Assembly (NCBI RefSeq): GCF_004614235.1
Contig: NZ_SPVH01000004.1
Location: 1 to 64,000 of the forward strand
Length of the DNA: 64,000 nucleotides
Reading direction: 5' to 3'
Origin: Brevundimonas intermedia
GTDB taxonomy: Bacteria; Pseudomonadota; Alphaproteobacteria; Caulobacterales; Caulobacteraceae
Below are positions 10,201-18,975 of the stretch, one piece after another (the first letter of the stretch is position 1; every line of letters begins with the position of its first letter). The notes beneath the pieces were generated by a model, which saw only the letters and a program-made list of their open reading frames with translations, was not told where the DNA came from and ran no database searches. A program made the position numbers and the translations under genes.

Positions 10201-10373
10201 TGATCGGCCACGGCGCGGGGTCGGAGATCATGACCCGGATCGCGGCGCCAGTCATTGGCGGCATGATCACCGCGCCCCTCCTGTCGATGCTCGTCATCCC
10301 AGCCGGCTATCTCCTCCTGAGACGCCGGAAATCACGTCCCACCCAAACCCCCACCCAAGGAGCTACCCTATGA
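7221..10373 (+). CDS. cusA: Copper/silver RND efflux pump, inner-membrane subunit
   Basis: A 1050-residue HME-RND transporter with the usual two halves, each with a large periplasmic loop after the first helix. The proton-relay helix reads [23 protein letters not shown] (about residues 392-414). This AIGAMVDAA form is typical of CusA/SilA (monovalent Cu and Ag), in contrast to the DFGLLVDGA form of the second pump in this window. Other family signatures are [20 protein letters not shown] near the start, [19 protein letters not shown] and [15 protein letters not shown]. It uses the proton gradient to export metal through CusB and CusC. It is joined by 4-base overlaps to cusB and to cusF. Confidence 0.95.
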   Translation: MIAAVIRASVKGRFLVLMAAVALLAAGLFAVRSTPVDALPDLSDVQVIIRTSYPGQAPQIVENQVTYPLATTMLSVPGARTVRGYSFFGDSFVYVLFEDGTDLYWARSRVLEYLSQVQARLPATAQPALGPDATGVGWVYEYALVDRTGRNDLAQLRSLQDWFLRYELKTVPGVAEVASLGGMVRQYQVVLDPVRLASYGVTHQAVVDALQRANGETGGSVLQLAEAEYMIRANGYLTELDDFRAVPLRTAAGGVPISLGDVATIQIGPEMRRGIAELNGEGEVAGGVVILRSGANARATIAAVTEKLETLKAGLPPGVEVVTTYDRSQLIDRAIDNLSGKLIEEFIVVALVCGLFLWHARSALVAILTLPLGVLAAFLIMNLQGVNANIMSLGGIAIAIGAMVDAAVVMIENAHKHIERWEHDHPDEKLAGEDRWKVITEAAVEVGPALFLSLLIITLSFIPVFSLQAQEGRLFAPLAFTKSYAMAAAAILSITLVPVLMGYLIRGRIPAEQSNPINRWLTRIYRGPLDWVLHHPRKTLVAALLIFATTAWPLSQLGGEFMPAMDEGDLLYMPSAQPGLSPAKAAELLQQTDRMIRTVPEVATVFGKAGRAETATDPAPLEMFETTIQFKPRDEWRPGMTPEKLIEELDRAVQVPGLSNVWVPPIRNRIDMLATGIKSPVGVKVSGSDLAAMDRIAAQVADVARTVPGVTSALAERLTGGRYVDIDIDRRAAARYGLNIADVQSIVSGAVGGETIGQTVEGLARYPISVRYPRELRDSLEQLRALPMLTPSGQQITLGTVTNIQIADGPPMLKSENGRLTTWVYVDTRGRDLASVVADLRQAVASEVDLAPGVSIAYSGQFEYLERAAERLKIVVPATLVIIFILLYLTFGRFDEALLIMGTLPFALTGGFWLLYLMGFDQSVATGVGFIALAGLSAEFGVVMLIYLKHALKDRGPDPDREQVEEAVREGALLRVRPKAMTVAVILGGLFPILIGHGAGSEIMTRIAAPVIGGMITAPLLSMLVIPAGYLLLRRRKSRPTQTPTQGATL

Positions 10374-10780
10374 AAAACCTGTTCGTGAAGTCGGCCAGGC
10401 TCGCCCTCGGCCTGAGCCTGTCAGCCGGGGCGGTCATTGCCCTGGCGGCCTGCAGTCAGCAGCCGGCGACGGAGACGGAAACCCCAGCCGCCACCGGTTC
10501 CGCCGTTGCCCCCGCGGCGCCGGCGGAGATGGACGCCATGTCGTCGGCGGCCGGAGAGGAGTCCGCGACCGCGCGCGGGGTGATTTCGGCCATCGACGCG
10601 GAGGGCGGCAAGATCACGATCGAGCACGAGCCGATCGCCAGTCTGGAATGGCCCGCGATGACCATGGGCTTCGCGGCGTCACCCGCCCTGATTGACCAGG
10701 CGAAGGTCGGCGACCGGGTCGAGTTTGATCTGGTCGTTACAGGCAGCGCGGGCGAAGTGAAGGCGATTCGGCCGCAGTAA
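10370..10780 (+). CDS. cusF: CusF-type copper chaperone, probable lipoprotein
   Basis: A 136-residue protein with a lipobox (LAAC at the end of the signal), so it is probably lipid-anchored in the periplasm, followed by an Ala/Pro/Thr-rich linker of about 40 residues. The C-terminal 75 residues are the CusF fold: [21 protein letters not shown], then [10 protein letters not shown] with the Trp and two Met that bind Cu(I)/Ag(I) in the family, then [11 protein letters not shown]. The usual His ligand is likely the one in IEHEP. It hands metal to CusB. It overlaps the end of cusA by 4 bases and is the last clear member of the operon. Confidence 0.92.
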   Translation: MKNLFVKSARLALGLSLSAGAVIALAACSQQPATETETPAATGSAVAPAAPAEMDAMSSAAGEESATARGVISAIDAEGGKITIEHEPIASLEWPAMTMGFAASPALIDQAKVGDRVEFDLVVTGSAGEVKAIRPQ

Positions 10781-10829
10781 TCCCCTGCTGCCGGACTGTC
10801 GTCGCACGGGGCGGCGGCGTCCGGGTTGA

Positions 10830-10867
10830 CGACGCGGCGGGGAACCTTTGGCTTCTCCGCCGCGTCG
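10830..10867 (+). terminator. GC hairpin after cusF, likely terminator
   Basis: An 11-base perfect inverted repeat (CGACGCGGCGG at 10830-10840 and its complement at 10857-10867) encloses a 16-base loop and is followed by a short T-containing stretch (CTTTATGG). It lies 50 bases after the cusF stop and is the best candidate for ending the cus transcript. The weak T run makes a Rho-independent role uncertain. The rest of 10781-11077 shows no gene I can support. Confidence 0.45.
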
Positions 10868-11077
10868 AGCCTTTATGGGTTCAGCAGACGGCTTCAAAGC
10901 GGCGTGAAGATGGACAGTGCCGACTGTCCGAGTTGTTTCGGTCCGAACCCGAATGGGCTTCGAGGCGGCGCTCGGCGCGGGGATGTCGTGCGAACAAGCC
11001 GAACCGTGGACTGAGGGACCGCAGCGTTGGAACTCGCCTTGGAGTACCCGAGTTCGATCTTGAAGGAGGTGGGTGAC

Positions 11078-11395
11078 ATGAGCGACATGAACGGAATGCC
11101 CTCAAGGTCGGGCGAGGCACGCCTGTCGTGCCTGCTGAGGTCCATCGATCTGACTCCTCAACGACGGGCGCCCGCGTCGGATCTTCTTGGGCGGTCCCGC
11201 CGGGGCTCGGTGGCCGCCGCCCTGCTGCTGGTGCTCCTGGTGGTCGCCGTCGTGAGCTGGCGAATCGGTCCCGCCGGCGTGGCGTCCGGGGCGCGGGAAG
11301 AGCGCCTCGAGGACGACGCCGACGAGCCCGCGCGATCCGACCGCCGCGACGAGCGAGATCGCCGCGGCCGATCCGGGGGCCGGGACCGTGACTGA
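11078..11395 (+). CDS. Small membrane protein of unknown function
   Basis: A predicted 105-residue protein. The ATG at 11078 follows a strong AAGGAGG ribosome site about 8 bases upstream, which is the main reason to accept the gene and to reject the in-frame start at 11027. The first 40 residues are hydrophilic with one Cys (RLSCLLRSIDL). One clear membrane helix follows (SVAAALLLVLLVVAVVSW), and then a highly charged Arg/Asp/Glu tail. The tail may be out-of-frame translation of GC-rich DNA if the gene suffered an indel like others nearby. No family recognised. It lies between the copper block and the AraC-type regulator. Confidence 0.4.
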   Translation: MSDMNGMPSRSGEARLSCLLRSIDLTPQRRAPASDLLGRSRRGSVAAALLLVLLVVAVVSWRIGPAGVASGAREERLEDDADEPARSDRRDERDRRGRSGGRDRD

Positions 11396-11431
11396 CCCCA
11401 TCCGGCGTCGTTTCCCGCCTGTGGCGCGCCG

Positions 11432-12136
11432 GTGAGCCCTGACGGCGCCTGGCGCGGGGGTCTGCAGATCGGCCCGGGCTGGGCGCGGTGGCGCGGCGCG
11501 GTCGGCGACAACGCGCTTCACCGGCACCTCGCGGCGCAGGCGGTGTTCGCCGACCGGCCGATCGCCGTCGGGACTGCGGGCGGCCGCGTCCTTCGCGCCA
11601 CGGCGTTTCTCGTCGATCCGCTCGTGGGCCATCGGCTCGGCGCCGCGGCGCAGGCCGAGATCCTGTTTTTCGAGCCGGGAAGTCTGGGCGTGGAGGCGCG
11701 CGCGGCGCTTCGGGCCGTGCTCGTCCGCGCGTCCAGCGCCCACGTGCTGGCGGCCGAGGGCCGTCGGCGGTTCTGGTCGGACCAGGCGGGCGGAGCCGGA
11801 GGCGAGCCGGCCGCGCCCGCGGTGTCCTGGATGGCCGGCGTCCTGACGTTCATCGACGCCGCGCTCTCGGAAGGCCCCGTGCGGCTCGATGCGGCTGCGG
11901 GCCGCGCGGGTTTGTCGGCCGACCGGTTCCGTCACGTCTTCGCCGAAGCGCAAGGCTTGTCGTTCAAGCGGTTCGTCCTCTGGCGGCGGCTGCAGCTTGC
12001 GGCGACACTGCTGGCGGGCGGGGTCGACGTGACCACCGCCGCCCATGAGGCCGGCTTCTCCGACGGCGCGCACCTCGCGCGGACGATGAAGGCGATGTTC
12101 GGGGTGCAGCCGCGGCGCCTGGTCCCCTCCGGCTGA
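11432..12136 (+). CDS. AraC-family transcriptional regulator
   Basis: A 234-residue protein with a C-terminal AraC/XylS DNA-binding domain of two helix-turn-helix units: [21 protein letters not shown], then [40 protein letters not shown] and the typical ending [12 protein letters not shown]. The N-terminal 120 residues ([20 protein letters not shown]...) resemble a small cupin-like sensing region. The start is uncertain; GTG at 11432 gives the longest form and no strong ribosome site helps. It lies just before a methyltransferase and a nadE copy on the same strand and may regulate them. The inducer is unknown. Confidence 0.8.
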   Translation: MSPDGAWRGGLQIGPGWARWRGAVGDNALHRHLAAQAVFADRPIAVGTAGGRVLRATAFLVDPLVGHRLGAAAQAEILFFEPGSLGVEARAALRAVLVRASSAHVLAAEGRRRFWSDQAGGAGGEPAAPAVSWMAGVLTFIDAALSEGPVRLDAAAGRAGLSADRFRHVFAEAQGLSFKRFVLWRRLQLAATLLAGGVDVTTAAHEAGFSDGAHLARTMKAMFGVQPRRLVPSG

Positions 12137-12175
12137 GCAGCCGCTTCGTTCAAGCGGCGAGCCCGAATCCAGGCG

Positions 12176-12847
12176 ATGCTCGTCGCCATGAACCAGGACA
12201 GAGACTTCGTCCCCGCGCTCGGTCGCCACGAGCTCACCGGCGCCTACGACAGGGTGCTGGCCGTCATGACCCGGGAGCGTCGCTGGCGGTGCGCCCTGCT
12301 GTCGGAAGCCGATCCGCAGCCTGGCGAGACAATCCTCGACGTCGGCTGCGGCACCGGGACCTTCGCGATCCAGCTCAAGACGGCGTCGCCGGGATCGCGC
12401 CTCATCGGCGTCGATCCCGACAAGGCGGTGCTGGAGATCGCGCGCGACAAGGCTCGCCGGGCCGGGGTCCACGTGGAATGGCGAGCCGGCTACGGGGACG
12501 CGCTGACCGCGATCCTGCCGGGCGCGGCCGCGGACAAGGTGGTCTCGAGCCTGGTGCTGCATCAATGCCCGATGCCCGTGAAGCGGGCGATCCTCGCCGC
12601 CTGCCTGGGCGCGCTTCGACCCGGCGGCCGGCTGCATATGGCCGACGCCGGCCGCCAGGCGAATCCCTTGATGCGCCTGCTCTTCCGGCAGGTTCAGATG
12701 CTGGACGGCTTCGAGCACACCGAGCCCAATGCGCTCGGCGTGCTCCCGGACCTCATGCGCGAAGCCGGCTTCGAGGCCGTGAGCGAGACGCGGCGGATTC
12801 CCACCCCGACCGGGTCGATCTCCCTCTACGCGGCCGTGCGGCCGTAG
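12176..12847 (+). CDS. Class I SAM-dependent methyltransferase
   Basis: A 223-residue methyltransferase. Motif I is [15 protein letters not shown] (about residues 53-67), with the acidic end of strand 2 in [15 protein letters not shown] and a later [11 protein letters not shown]. The C-terminal part ([29 protein letters not shown]) is like UbiE/type-11 small-molecule methyltransferases. The substrate cannot be told from sequence. It follows the AraC regulator by 39 bases and precedes the nadE copy. An alternative start is the ATG at 12188. Arsenite methyltransferases have conserved Cys pairs that are not seen here, so that role is unlikely. Confidence 0.82.
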   Translation: MLVAMNQDRDFVPALGRHELTGAYDRVLAVMTRERRWRCALLSEADPQPGETILDVGCGTGTFAIQLKTASPGSRLIGVDPDKAVLEIARDKARRAGVHVEWRAGYGDALTAILPGAAADKVVSSLVLHQCPMPVKRAILAACLGALRPGGRLHMADAGRQANPLMRLLFRQVQMLDGFEHTEPNALGVLPDLMREAGFEAVSETRRIPTPTGSISLYAAVRP

Positions 12848-13006
12848 GCCGCCGTCGGGGGCGCCGCGACGCCCTCGACAGCGAGCTCCGCCTGCCCGCG
12901 ATGACGGCGGGCCCGAGCTCGGGCGGCCGCGGCGCGCGACGGAGGGCGCAACTTGCCGGGCGCCGGGCCGCTCCTGTACCGGTCGACGCCAAAGGAGGCC
13001 GAGCGC

Positions 13007-15045
13007 ATGAACTCTATTCCAACCGGGCGCAGGGGTTCGTGCGTGTGGCGGTTTGCACGCCGCGCATCGCCGTGGCCGATCCGGCGGCCAACCTCCTCGA
13101 GACCCTGAAACTGGCGCGGGAGGGACACGCCCGCGGCGCCGACCTCATGCTGTTTCCGGAGCTGGGCCTGTCCGCCTATGCGATCGACGACCTCCTGCTC
13201 CAGGACGCCCTCCTTCAGGCGGTGAACGCCGCGCTCGCCGAGCTCGTGCAGGCGAGCCGGGACCTGCAGCCGGTGCTGGTGGTGGGAGCGCCCCTCGTCC
13301 GCAACGGACGGCTCTACAATTGCGCCGTCGCCCTCGCCCGGGGCCGCGTCCTGGGGGTCGTGCCCAAGAGCTTCCTTCCGAACTATCGGGAGTATTACGA
13401 GAACCGCTGGTTCGCCCCCGGCGCCGGCGTGCGCGGCCTGGACATCGCCGTCGCCGGGCAGAGGGCGCCGTTCGGGACCGACCTGATCATCGAGGCCAGC
13501 GACGTCCCGGACTTCGTCTTCCACATGGAGCTCTGCGAGGACTTCTGGGCCGCCACCCCGCCCTCGACCCTGGCGGCGCTGGCGGGAGCCACCCTGCTCT
13601 GCAACCTGTCGGCGTCCAACATCGTGGTCGGCAAGGCCGACGAGCGCGCGCTGCTCTGCGCCTCGCAGTCGATGCGATGCCAGGCCGCCTACCTCTACGC
13701 CGCGGCCGGGCCCGGCGAGAGCACCACCGACCTGGCCTGGGACGGGCAGGCGACCATCCACGAGCTCGGCCGTCTGCTGGCCGCGACCCGCCGCTTCCCG
13801 GACGTCGCCCAGATGGCCGTGGCGGACGTGGACGTCGAACGCATGCGCCTCGAGCGGCTGCGGACGCCCACCTTCAACAACGCCGCCGCCGCCGCCGGCC
13901 ACCCCGAGCACGCTTTCCGGCGGATCGCCTTCGAGCATGCGGCGGAGCACGTCGATATCGGGCTGCTGCGGCCGCACGACCGGTTTCCGTTCGTGCCGGA
14001 CGATCCGGCCCGGCTGGACCAGGATTGCTATGAAGCCTTCAACATCCAGGTGCAGGGCCTCGCCAAGCGCCTCGACGCGGCGGGCGTCAGGCGCGTCGTG
14101 GTCGGCGTCTCCGGCGGCCTCGACTCCACCCACGCCCTGATGGTCGCGGCGAAGGCCTTCGACGCCCTGGGCCGTCCGCGCACGGACATCCTGGGCTTCA
14201 CCATGCCCGGCTTCGCCACCAGCGAGGGCACCAAGCGCAACGCCTGGGCCCTGATGCGAAGCCTCGGGGTGACGGGCGAAGAGATCGACATCCGGCCCGC
14301 GGCGCGGACGATGCTGGAGGCGATCGGCCACCCGTTCGCCCGCGGCGAACCGGTCTACGACGTCACCTTCGAAAACGTCCAGGCCGGGCTGAGGAGCGAC
14401 TTCCTGTTCCGGCTCGCCAACCAGCGCGAGGGCCTGGTGCTCGGCACAGGCAACCTGTCCGAGTCGGCGCTGGGCTGGCAGACCTACGGCGTCGGCGATC
14501 ACATGAGCCACTACAACGTCAACGGCTCGGTCCCCAAGACCCTCATCCAGCACCTGATCCGCTGGGTCGCGGCCACCGGGCAGTTGGACGAGGCGGCCTC
14601 GGCGACCTTGCTTGGCGTGCTGGGCACGGAGATCTCGCCCGAGCTGGTGCCGCAGGCCGCCGCGGACGCGCTTCAGAGCACGCAGTCCAGGATCGGGCCC
14701 TACGAACTGCAGGATTTCAACCTGTTCTACCTGACGCGCTACGGCCTGCGTCCCTCCAAGGTCGCCTTCCTGGCCTGGCACGCTTGGCGGGATCTCGAGG
14801 CGGGGGCGTGGCCGGCCCACTTCCCGGCCGCCTCGCGCGCCGCCTATGATCTGCCGACGATCAAGCAATGGCTGGAGGTGTTTGTCACCCGGTTTTTCGC
14901 CCTCAGCCAGTTCAAGCGCTCCGCCATGCCGAACGGCCCCAAGGTGATTTCGGGCGGCAACCTTTCGCCGCGCGGCGACTGGCGGGCGCCCTCGGACGCG
15001 AGCGCCCGGGTCTGGCTGGACGACCTGAAGCGCAATGTCCCATAG
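13007..15045 (+). CDS. nadE: Glutamine-dependent NAD+ synthetase with a frameshift just after the start
   Basis: About 679 residues when one base is restored, the usual size of the two-domain enzyme. The N-terminal nitrilase domain ([33 protein letters not shown], catalytic Cys in [10 protein letters not shown] near residue 177) supplies ammonia from glutamine. The C-terminal synthetase domain has the PP-loop [13 protein letters not shown] (about residue 368) and [19 protein letters not shown]. It adenylates nicotinate adenine dinucleotide to make NAD+. A perfect ribosome site (AAAGGAGG) precedes ATG 13007, but that ATG is in frame 2 while the enzyme runs in frame 1 from codon 3 on. One missing base near 13012 (AAC-TCT for AAC-TTC-T) explains it. 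In-frame GTG at 13039 would lose only about 12 residues. Probably a second copy beside a core nadE elsewhere. Confidence 0.85.
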
Positions 15046-15198
15046 TTCGCCCCGCACGACGCCCCGCCGGTTTTCGGGCCAGGGCGGTCTGCTCGCGTCC
15101 TGGGGGCGCCAGGCCTGACGGCGGCCCGCGACATCGTCAGCGTCGTCAACGCCCGGCGATCCGGCTAGGATCGTCGCCTCGCTCGCCAGGATGCCGTC

Positions 15199-15666
15199 AT
15201 GCCCGCCTCTTCGCCCTCCCCCTCCCGACGCGCCCTTCTGACGGCGCTGCCGGCCCTCGCCTTCGCCGGCCCGGCCCTCGCCGCGCCGCCGAAGCGGATG
15301 ACCGCCTACAAGACGCCCTGGTGCGGCTGCTGCGGCGGCTGGATCGCGCACATGCGCCAGGCCGGCTGGACCGTCGAGGTCGTCGAGCGCGAGGATCTGG
15401 CTCCGATCCGGGCGCAGCACGGCGTTCCGGACCGGCTGGCCTCGTGTCACACGGCGGTGGTCGGCGCCTACGCCATCGAAGGCCACGTCCCCGCCGGCGA
15501 TGTCGATCGGCTGCTCAGCGAACGCCCCGCCGCCAGGGCCTTGAGCGCGCCCGGCATGCCGGCGGGCTCGCCGGGCATGGAGGCCGCCGGCCGCGAACCC
15601 TATACGACGGTGCTGATCCTCAACGACGGCTCGACCCGCGTGTTCGGCCGACACAACGGCACCTGA
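15199..15666 (+). CDS. DUF411 metal-associated exported protein
   Basis: A 155-residue DUF411 protein. A Tat-like or Sec signal (SRRALLTALPALAFAGPALA) is followed by the family core: TAYKTPWCGCCGGWIAHM with the conserved CGCC, then LASCHTAVVGAYAIEGHVPA with a further Cys and His residues, and AAGREPYTTVLI near the end. The family is common in copper and silver resistance loci and is thought to bind metal in the periplasm; its exact function is not established. It stands alone between the nadE copy and the ZntA-type gene. The weak AGGATG ribosome site leaves the start mildly uncertain. Confidence 0.85.
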   Translation: MPASSPSPSRRALLTALPALAFAGPALAAPPKRMTAYKTPWCGCCGGWIAHMRQAGWTVEVVEREDLAPIRAQHGVPDRLASCHTAVVGAYAIEGHVPAGDVDRLLSERPAARALSAPGMPAGSPGMEAAGREPYTTVLILNDGSTRVFGRHNGT

Positions 15667-15703
15667 CCGCCGACCCGCGGCCGGAGGGCGTCAGGCGACC
15701 GGT

Positions 15704-15955
15704 TCACGGCCTGTCGGGTTGGCCCGCCCCAGCCGCTTCCGCCGGGTCGTCGCCGCCATCGGCGCCTCGCGAAAAGTCAGCCTGATGCGGGTGACCGCCG
15801 TGCTGGGCGCGATACTCGGCCGGGCTGAGACCCCTGCCCGTCATATGGAGCTTCGGCGGCGTCGCGGGAGCGTCCGGATCAGTCTCGCCGCGGGTCCTCG
15901 CGGTGTCGGGGCGCTCGCCATCGACATCCGGTTGATCGCCAGTCTGTTCGCCCAT
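15704..15955 (-). CDS. Possible small acidic His-containing protein
   Basis: A possible 83-residue protein about 160 bases after the stop of the ZntA-type gene on the same strand. It is strongly hydrophilic, rich in Asp, Gly, Pro and His (PAEYRAQHGGHPHQADFSRG), and has no Cys, signal peptide or membrane segment. Third codon positions are mostly G or C, but so are those of false frames in this DNA. The ribosome site (CAGGGTG before ATG 15955) is weak. No family recognised. If real, it would be a cytoplasmic accessory of the ATPase. The rest of the 446-base space 15667-16112 shows nothing I can support. Confidence 0.3.
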   Translation of the reverse strand: MGEQTGDQPDVDGERPDTARTRGETDPDAPATPPKLHMTGRGLSPAEYRAQHGGHPHQADFSRGADGGDDPAEAAGAGQPDRP

Positions 15956-16112
15956 GACACCCTGCGCTCCGCTCCGGCGTCGCTTGCCGTGTCGGGATGC
16001 AATCCGCGAGCGGAGGCAGGGTTGCGCGGCGCCGGATAATCCCTGACCTTCGCTGGCCAGGGGCTGACCCGGATCCCTCCCGGCGCGGCCCTTCGAGCCC
16101 GGCTCTCTCCCG

Positions 16113-18269
16113 TCAGGCCTGTCGACGCGGCGTCCAGCGCAGCAGGCGCATGGCGTTGGCCGTGACCAGGACCGTGGCTCCGGTGTCGGCGAGGATGGCG
16201 GGCCACAGGCCCGTCACTCCGATCACGGTGGTGACCAGGAAGACGGCCTTCAATCCCAAGGCGATGGTTATGTTTTGCCGGATATTGCCCATCACCCCGC
16301 GGGACAGGGCGATCATGTCGGGAATGTCCCTGACCCGGCCGCGCAGGACGGCGGCGTCCGCGGTCTCCAGGGCCACGTCGGTGCCGCCGCCCATGGCGAT
16401 GCCGACATCCGCCTGGGCCAGGGCCGGGGCGTCGTTGATGCCGTCCCCGACCTTGGCGACCACCAGCCCCTCGGCCTGCAGCGCCTTGACGATGACTAGC
16501 TTGTCCTGCGGCAGCAGTTCGGCCCGGGGCTCGATGCCCAGGCCGGCGGCGACCGCCTCCGCCGTGCGGCGGTTGTCGCCCGTCAGCATGATGGTCCGGA
16601 TGCCCCGCGCCTTCAGGTCGGCCAGACCCTGGACTGCGTCGGGCCGCGCCTCGTCGCGCATGGCGAGGAACCCGGCGACGCCATCCCCGACGACAAGGAC
16701 GGAAACCGTCTTGCCCTCGGCGTTCAGGGCGGCGATGGCCGCGTCCTGGGCCGGCGTGATCGGGGCGCGTCGGGCCGCGGCCTGCGGCGAGCCGAGGAAT
16801 ATGCGTTCGCCGCCGACCTCGCCTTCCACGCCCTCCCCCGGAATGGCCTGGGTGGCCGAGGCCGGCGGCGCCGTGATCTTGTCCGCCTCAGCTCGGGCGA
16901 GGATGGCGAGGGCGAGCGGATGGCTCGATCCCGTTTCCAGCGCGGCCGCTAGGGTCAGCAGGGCGGAGGCATCCCGCGTTCCGGCGACGACGTCGGTGAC
17001 GACGGGCTTGCCGGCGGTCAGGGTCCCCGTCTTGTCGAAGGCGATCGCCGTGATCTTGCCCAGCGTCTCCAGCACGGCCCCGCCCTTCATGAGCAGGCCG
17101 CGCCGGGCCCCCGCCGACAGGCCGGCGGCGATGGCGGCCGGCGTGGAGATGACGAGGGCGCAGGGGCAGCCGATCAGCAGCACGGCGAGGCCCTTGTAGA
17201 CCCATTCGCTCCACGTCCCGCCGAACAGCAGCGGCGGCGTGACCGCGACGAGGGCGGCGAACACGAGCACGCCCGGCGTGTAGATTTTCGAGAAGCGGTC
17301 GATGAACCGTTCGGTCGGCGATTTCGATTCCTGCGCCTCCTCGACGAGACGCACCACCCGGGCGATGGTGTTGTCCGAGGCTGAGGCCGTCACGCGCACT
17401 CGCAGGACGCTGCCGCCGTTGATCGTGCCGGCGAACACAGGATCGCCCTCGACCTTGCGCTTGGGCACGCTCTCGCCCGTCACCGGGGCCTCGTCGAGGT
17501 CTCCCGCGCCCTCGATGATCTCGCCGTCCGCCGGAACGCGGTCTCCGGGCCGGACGAGGATGATCGCGCCCACCGCCACGGTCTCGGCGGCGACCTCCGT
17601 GGTCACGCCGTCCACCTCGACGAAGGCGGTCTTGGGCACGAGGGTGGCGAGCCCCTGGATGCTCTTGCGCGCGCGACCAGCCGCCACCCCTTCGAGCATC
17701 TCGCCGACGAGGAACAGCAAAACGACGGCGGCGGCCTCTTCCGCGGCCCCGATGAAGACGGCGCCGACGGCGGCGATGGTCATCAGCATTTCGATGGAGA
17801 AGGGCGTGCCGTGGCGCGCCGCCGAAAAAGCGCGCGACGCGATCGGAATGAGCCCCACGGCCAGGGCGGCGAGGAAGGCGTATCGTTCCAGGGAGGGGAA
17901 CAGCGTGCCCAGTCCATAGGCGGACAACAGCGCCAGGCCGCAGAGCGCGGTGAGGCGGGCCTTGCCGGTCCACCACCACGGGGCGCCCCCGGCCCGGGCG
18001 GCCGCCGGAGGTGGGCCCGCCGCCGCAGCGACGGCTCCGGACGTCGGCGCGGCCGCTTCTCCGCTGTAGCCGAGGTTGCGCAGTTGCTGCAGGACCGCCT
18101 CGTCGGCGAGGTCTCCGCCATGCCGGATCTTGAGCACGCCGGTCTGCACCGCCACCGAGACGTCCTCGACGCCCGGCAGCCTGCGGATCGCCCTGTCGAT
18201 CTTGCGGCCGCAGCTGGCGCAATCCATCCCGGTGACCCGGTATCGGCTTTCGAGAGTTTGCGCCGTCAT
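16113..18269 (-). CDS. zntA: Zn/Cd/Pb-exporting P1B-2-type ATPase
   Basis: A 718-residue heavy-metal P-type ATPase. It has one N-terminal HMA domain with GMDCASC (about residues 14-20). The TGES loop reads PVTGESVPK. The metal-site helix is GCPCALVISTPAA (about residue 365), the phosphorylation site is FDKTGTLT (about 410), then TGDN, GDGINDAPALAQADVGIAM, and the last helix pair carries a Lys (GLKAVFLV) and ILADTGAT. The CPC together with K and D-x-G marks subgroup P1B-2, which exports Zn2+, Cd2+ and Pb2+ to the periplasm. It is divergent from a Fur/Zur-type regulator, and a MerR-type promoter lies 30-60 bases upstream. PbrA and CadA are equivalent names for this type. Confidence 0.93.
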   Translation of the reverse strand: MTAQTLESRYRVTGMDCASCGRKIDRAIRRLPGVEDVSVAVQTGVLKIRHGGDLADEAVLQQLRNLGYSGEAAAPTSGAVAAAAGPPPAAARAGGAPWWWTGKARLTALCGLALLSAYGLGTLFPSLERYAFLAALAVGLIPIASRAFSAARHGTPFSIEMLMTIAAVGAVFIGAAEEAAAVVLLFLVGEMLEGVAAGRARKSIQGLATLVPKTAFVEVDGVTTEVAAETVAVGAIILVRPGDRVPADGEIIEGAGDLDEAPVTGESVPKRKVEGDPVFAGTINGGSVLRVRVTASASDNTIARVVRLVEEAQESKSPTERFIDRFSKIYTPGVLVFAALVAVTPPLLFGGTWSEWVYKGLAVLLIGCPCALVISTPAAIAAGLSAGARRGLLMKGGAVLETLGKITAIAFDKTGTLTAGKPVVTDVVAGTRDASALLTLAAALETGSSHPLALAILARAEADKITAPPASATQAIPGEGVEGEVGGERIFLGSPQAAARRAPITPAQDAAIAALNAEGKTVSVLVVGDGVAGFLAMRDEARPDAVQGLADLKARGIRTIMLTGDNRRTAEAVAAGLGIEPRAELLPQDKLVIVKALQAEGLVVAKVGDGINDAPALAQADVGIAMGGGTDVALETADAAVLRGRVRDIPDMIALSRGVMGNIRQNITIALGLKAVFLVTTVIGVTGLWPAILADTGATVLVTANAMRLLRWTPRRQA

Positions 18270-18297
18270 GTCTGTTCCTTGTGATCTCTATAGGGCA

Positions 18298-18328
18298 AGG
18301 CTACCTCCTCCAGCGACTGTAGATGCAA
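18298..18328 (-). promoter_or_regulatory. MerR-type promoter of the zntA gene
   Basis: Read on the minus strand, a -35 box TTGCAT (18323-18328) and a -10-like TAGCCT (18298-18303) are separated by exactly 19 bases, the long spacer typical of MerR-family promoters. The spacer starts with a 6-3-6 dyad, CTACAG-TCG-CTGGAG, with one mismatch between the arms. The arrangement matches that of the lspA promoter at 31577-31607 base for base in spacing. No merR gene is adjacent, so control by the MerR protein at 32743 is inferred. The -10 match is weak. Confidence 0.6.
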
Positions 18329-18405
18329 GCTAAAAAATGAGCGCGCCGTTCGGTTGGAGTGGAGGGCGCCGTCCGACGAACCCCGGAGGCGAGCCCAGCC
18401 CCTTG

Positions 18406-18975
18406 ATGACCTCGCCTTGTCCGCATGACCGGGAGACCGCGCCGCCGACGGCCGCACAGGTGGAACGCGCCCTGGACGCAGCCGCCGCCAGCGTCGCCGC
18501 CGCCGGGGACAGGCTGACGCGCCCCCGGCGCAGGGTGCTGGAGCTCCTGCACGTCGCGGGCGCTCCGGCCAAGGCCTATGATCTCGTGGCGACGTATCAC
18601 CGGGAGGCCCGCGTCGCGACGCCGGCGACCGTCTATCGGGCGCTGCAGTTCCTCGAGACCCGCGGTCTGGTTCATCGTCTTTCCAGCCTTAAGGCCTATG
18701 TGGCCTGCGATCCCAAACGCCTCGGTTCGCCTGCGGTTTTTCTTCTGTGCGACTGTTGCGGCTTCTGTCGCGAGGTTCCCGCGCCCGACCTGGCTGCGCT
18801 GAACGCGGCCGCGACAGCGGCGGGCTACGAGATCGAACGGATCACGCTCGAAGGCCAGGGTCTGTGTTCGGCTTGCCGCCCGCCGCGCCCCGGCGCCGCC
18901 CGGGATCCGGTCCTCCAGACGGAGCCGGAGGCGGCCGCGGGGTCCGGGCCCGCAAGCATTGAGCCGCGCCCCTGA
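18406..18975 (+). CDS. Fur/Zur-family metalloregulator
   Basis: A 189-residue Fur-family protein. The N-terminal winged helix reads LTRPRRRVLELLHVAGAPAKAYDLV and VATPATVYRALQFLETRGLVHRL. The C-terminal dimer domain has two Cys pairs, LLCDCCGFC and LCSACRP, the structural zinc site. The sequence around FLLCDCCG and the lack of an extended His cluster look more like Zur than Fur, but this is only a tendency. It is divergent from the zntA gene, and its 5' end overlaps that promoter region, so zinc-dependent control of the pair is plausible. The start is uncertain: ATG 18337 and ATG 18406 are both possible and neither has a good ribosome site; 18406 fits the family better. A Pro/Ala-rich tail follows the last Cys pair. 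Confidence 0.8.
   Translation: MTSPCPHDRETAPPTAAQVERALDAAAASVAAAGDRLTRPRRRVLELLHVAGAPAKAYDLVATYHREARVATPATVYRALQFLETRGLVHRLSSLKAYVACDPKRLGSPAVFLLCDCCGFCREVPAPDLAALNAAATAAGYEIERITLEGQGLCSACRPPRPGAARDPVLQTEPEAAAGSGPASIEPRP

Noticed and set aside
11041-11077. A MerR-type dyad before the small membrane gene at 11078
   Set aside because: CTTGGAGTACCCGAG is not symmetric enough, and the -35/-10 spacing does not fit.
12826-15654. A 942-codon open frame on the minus strand
   Set aside because: It is antisense to nadE and the DUF411 gene, shows no family pattern and is rich in Arg, Gly, Ala and Pro, as expected for a mirror frame in high-GC DNA.
15719-16039. A 106-codon plus-strand frame after DUF411
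   Set aside because: No ribosome site, no family pattern and composition typical of a chance frame; it overlaps the possible small gene on the other strand.
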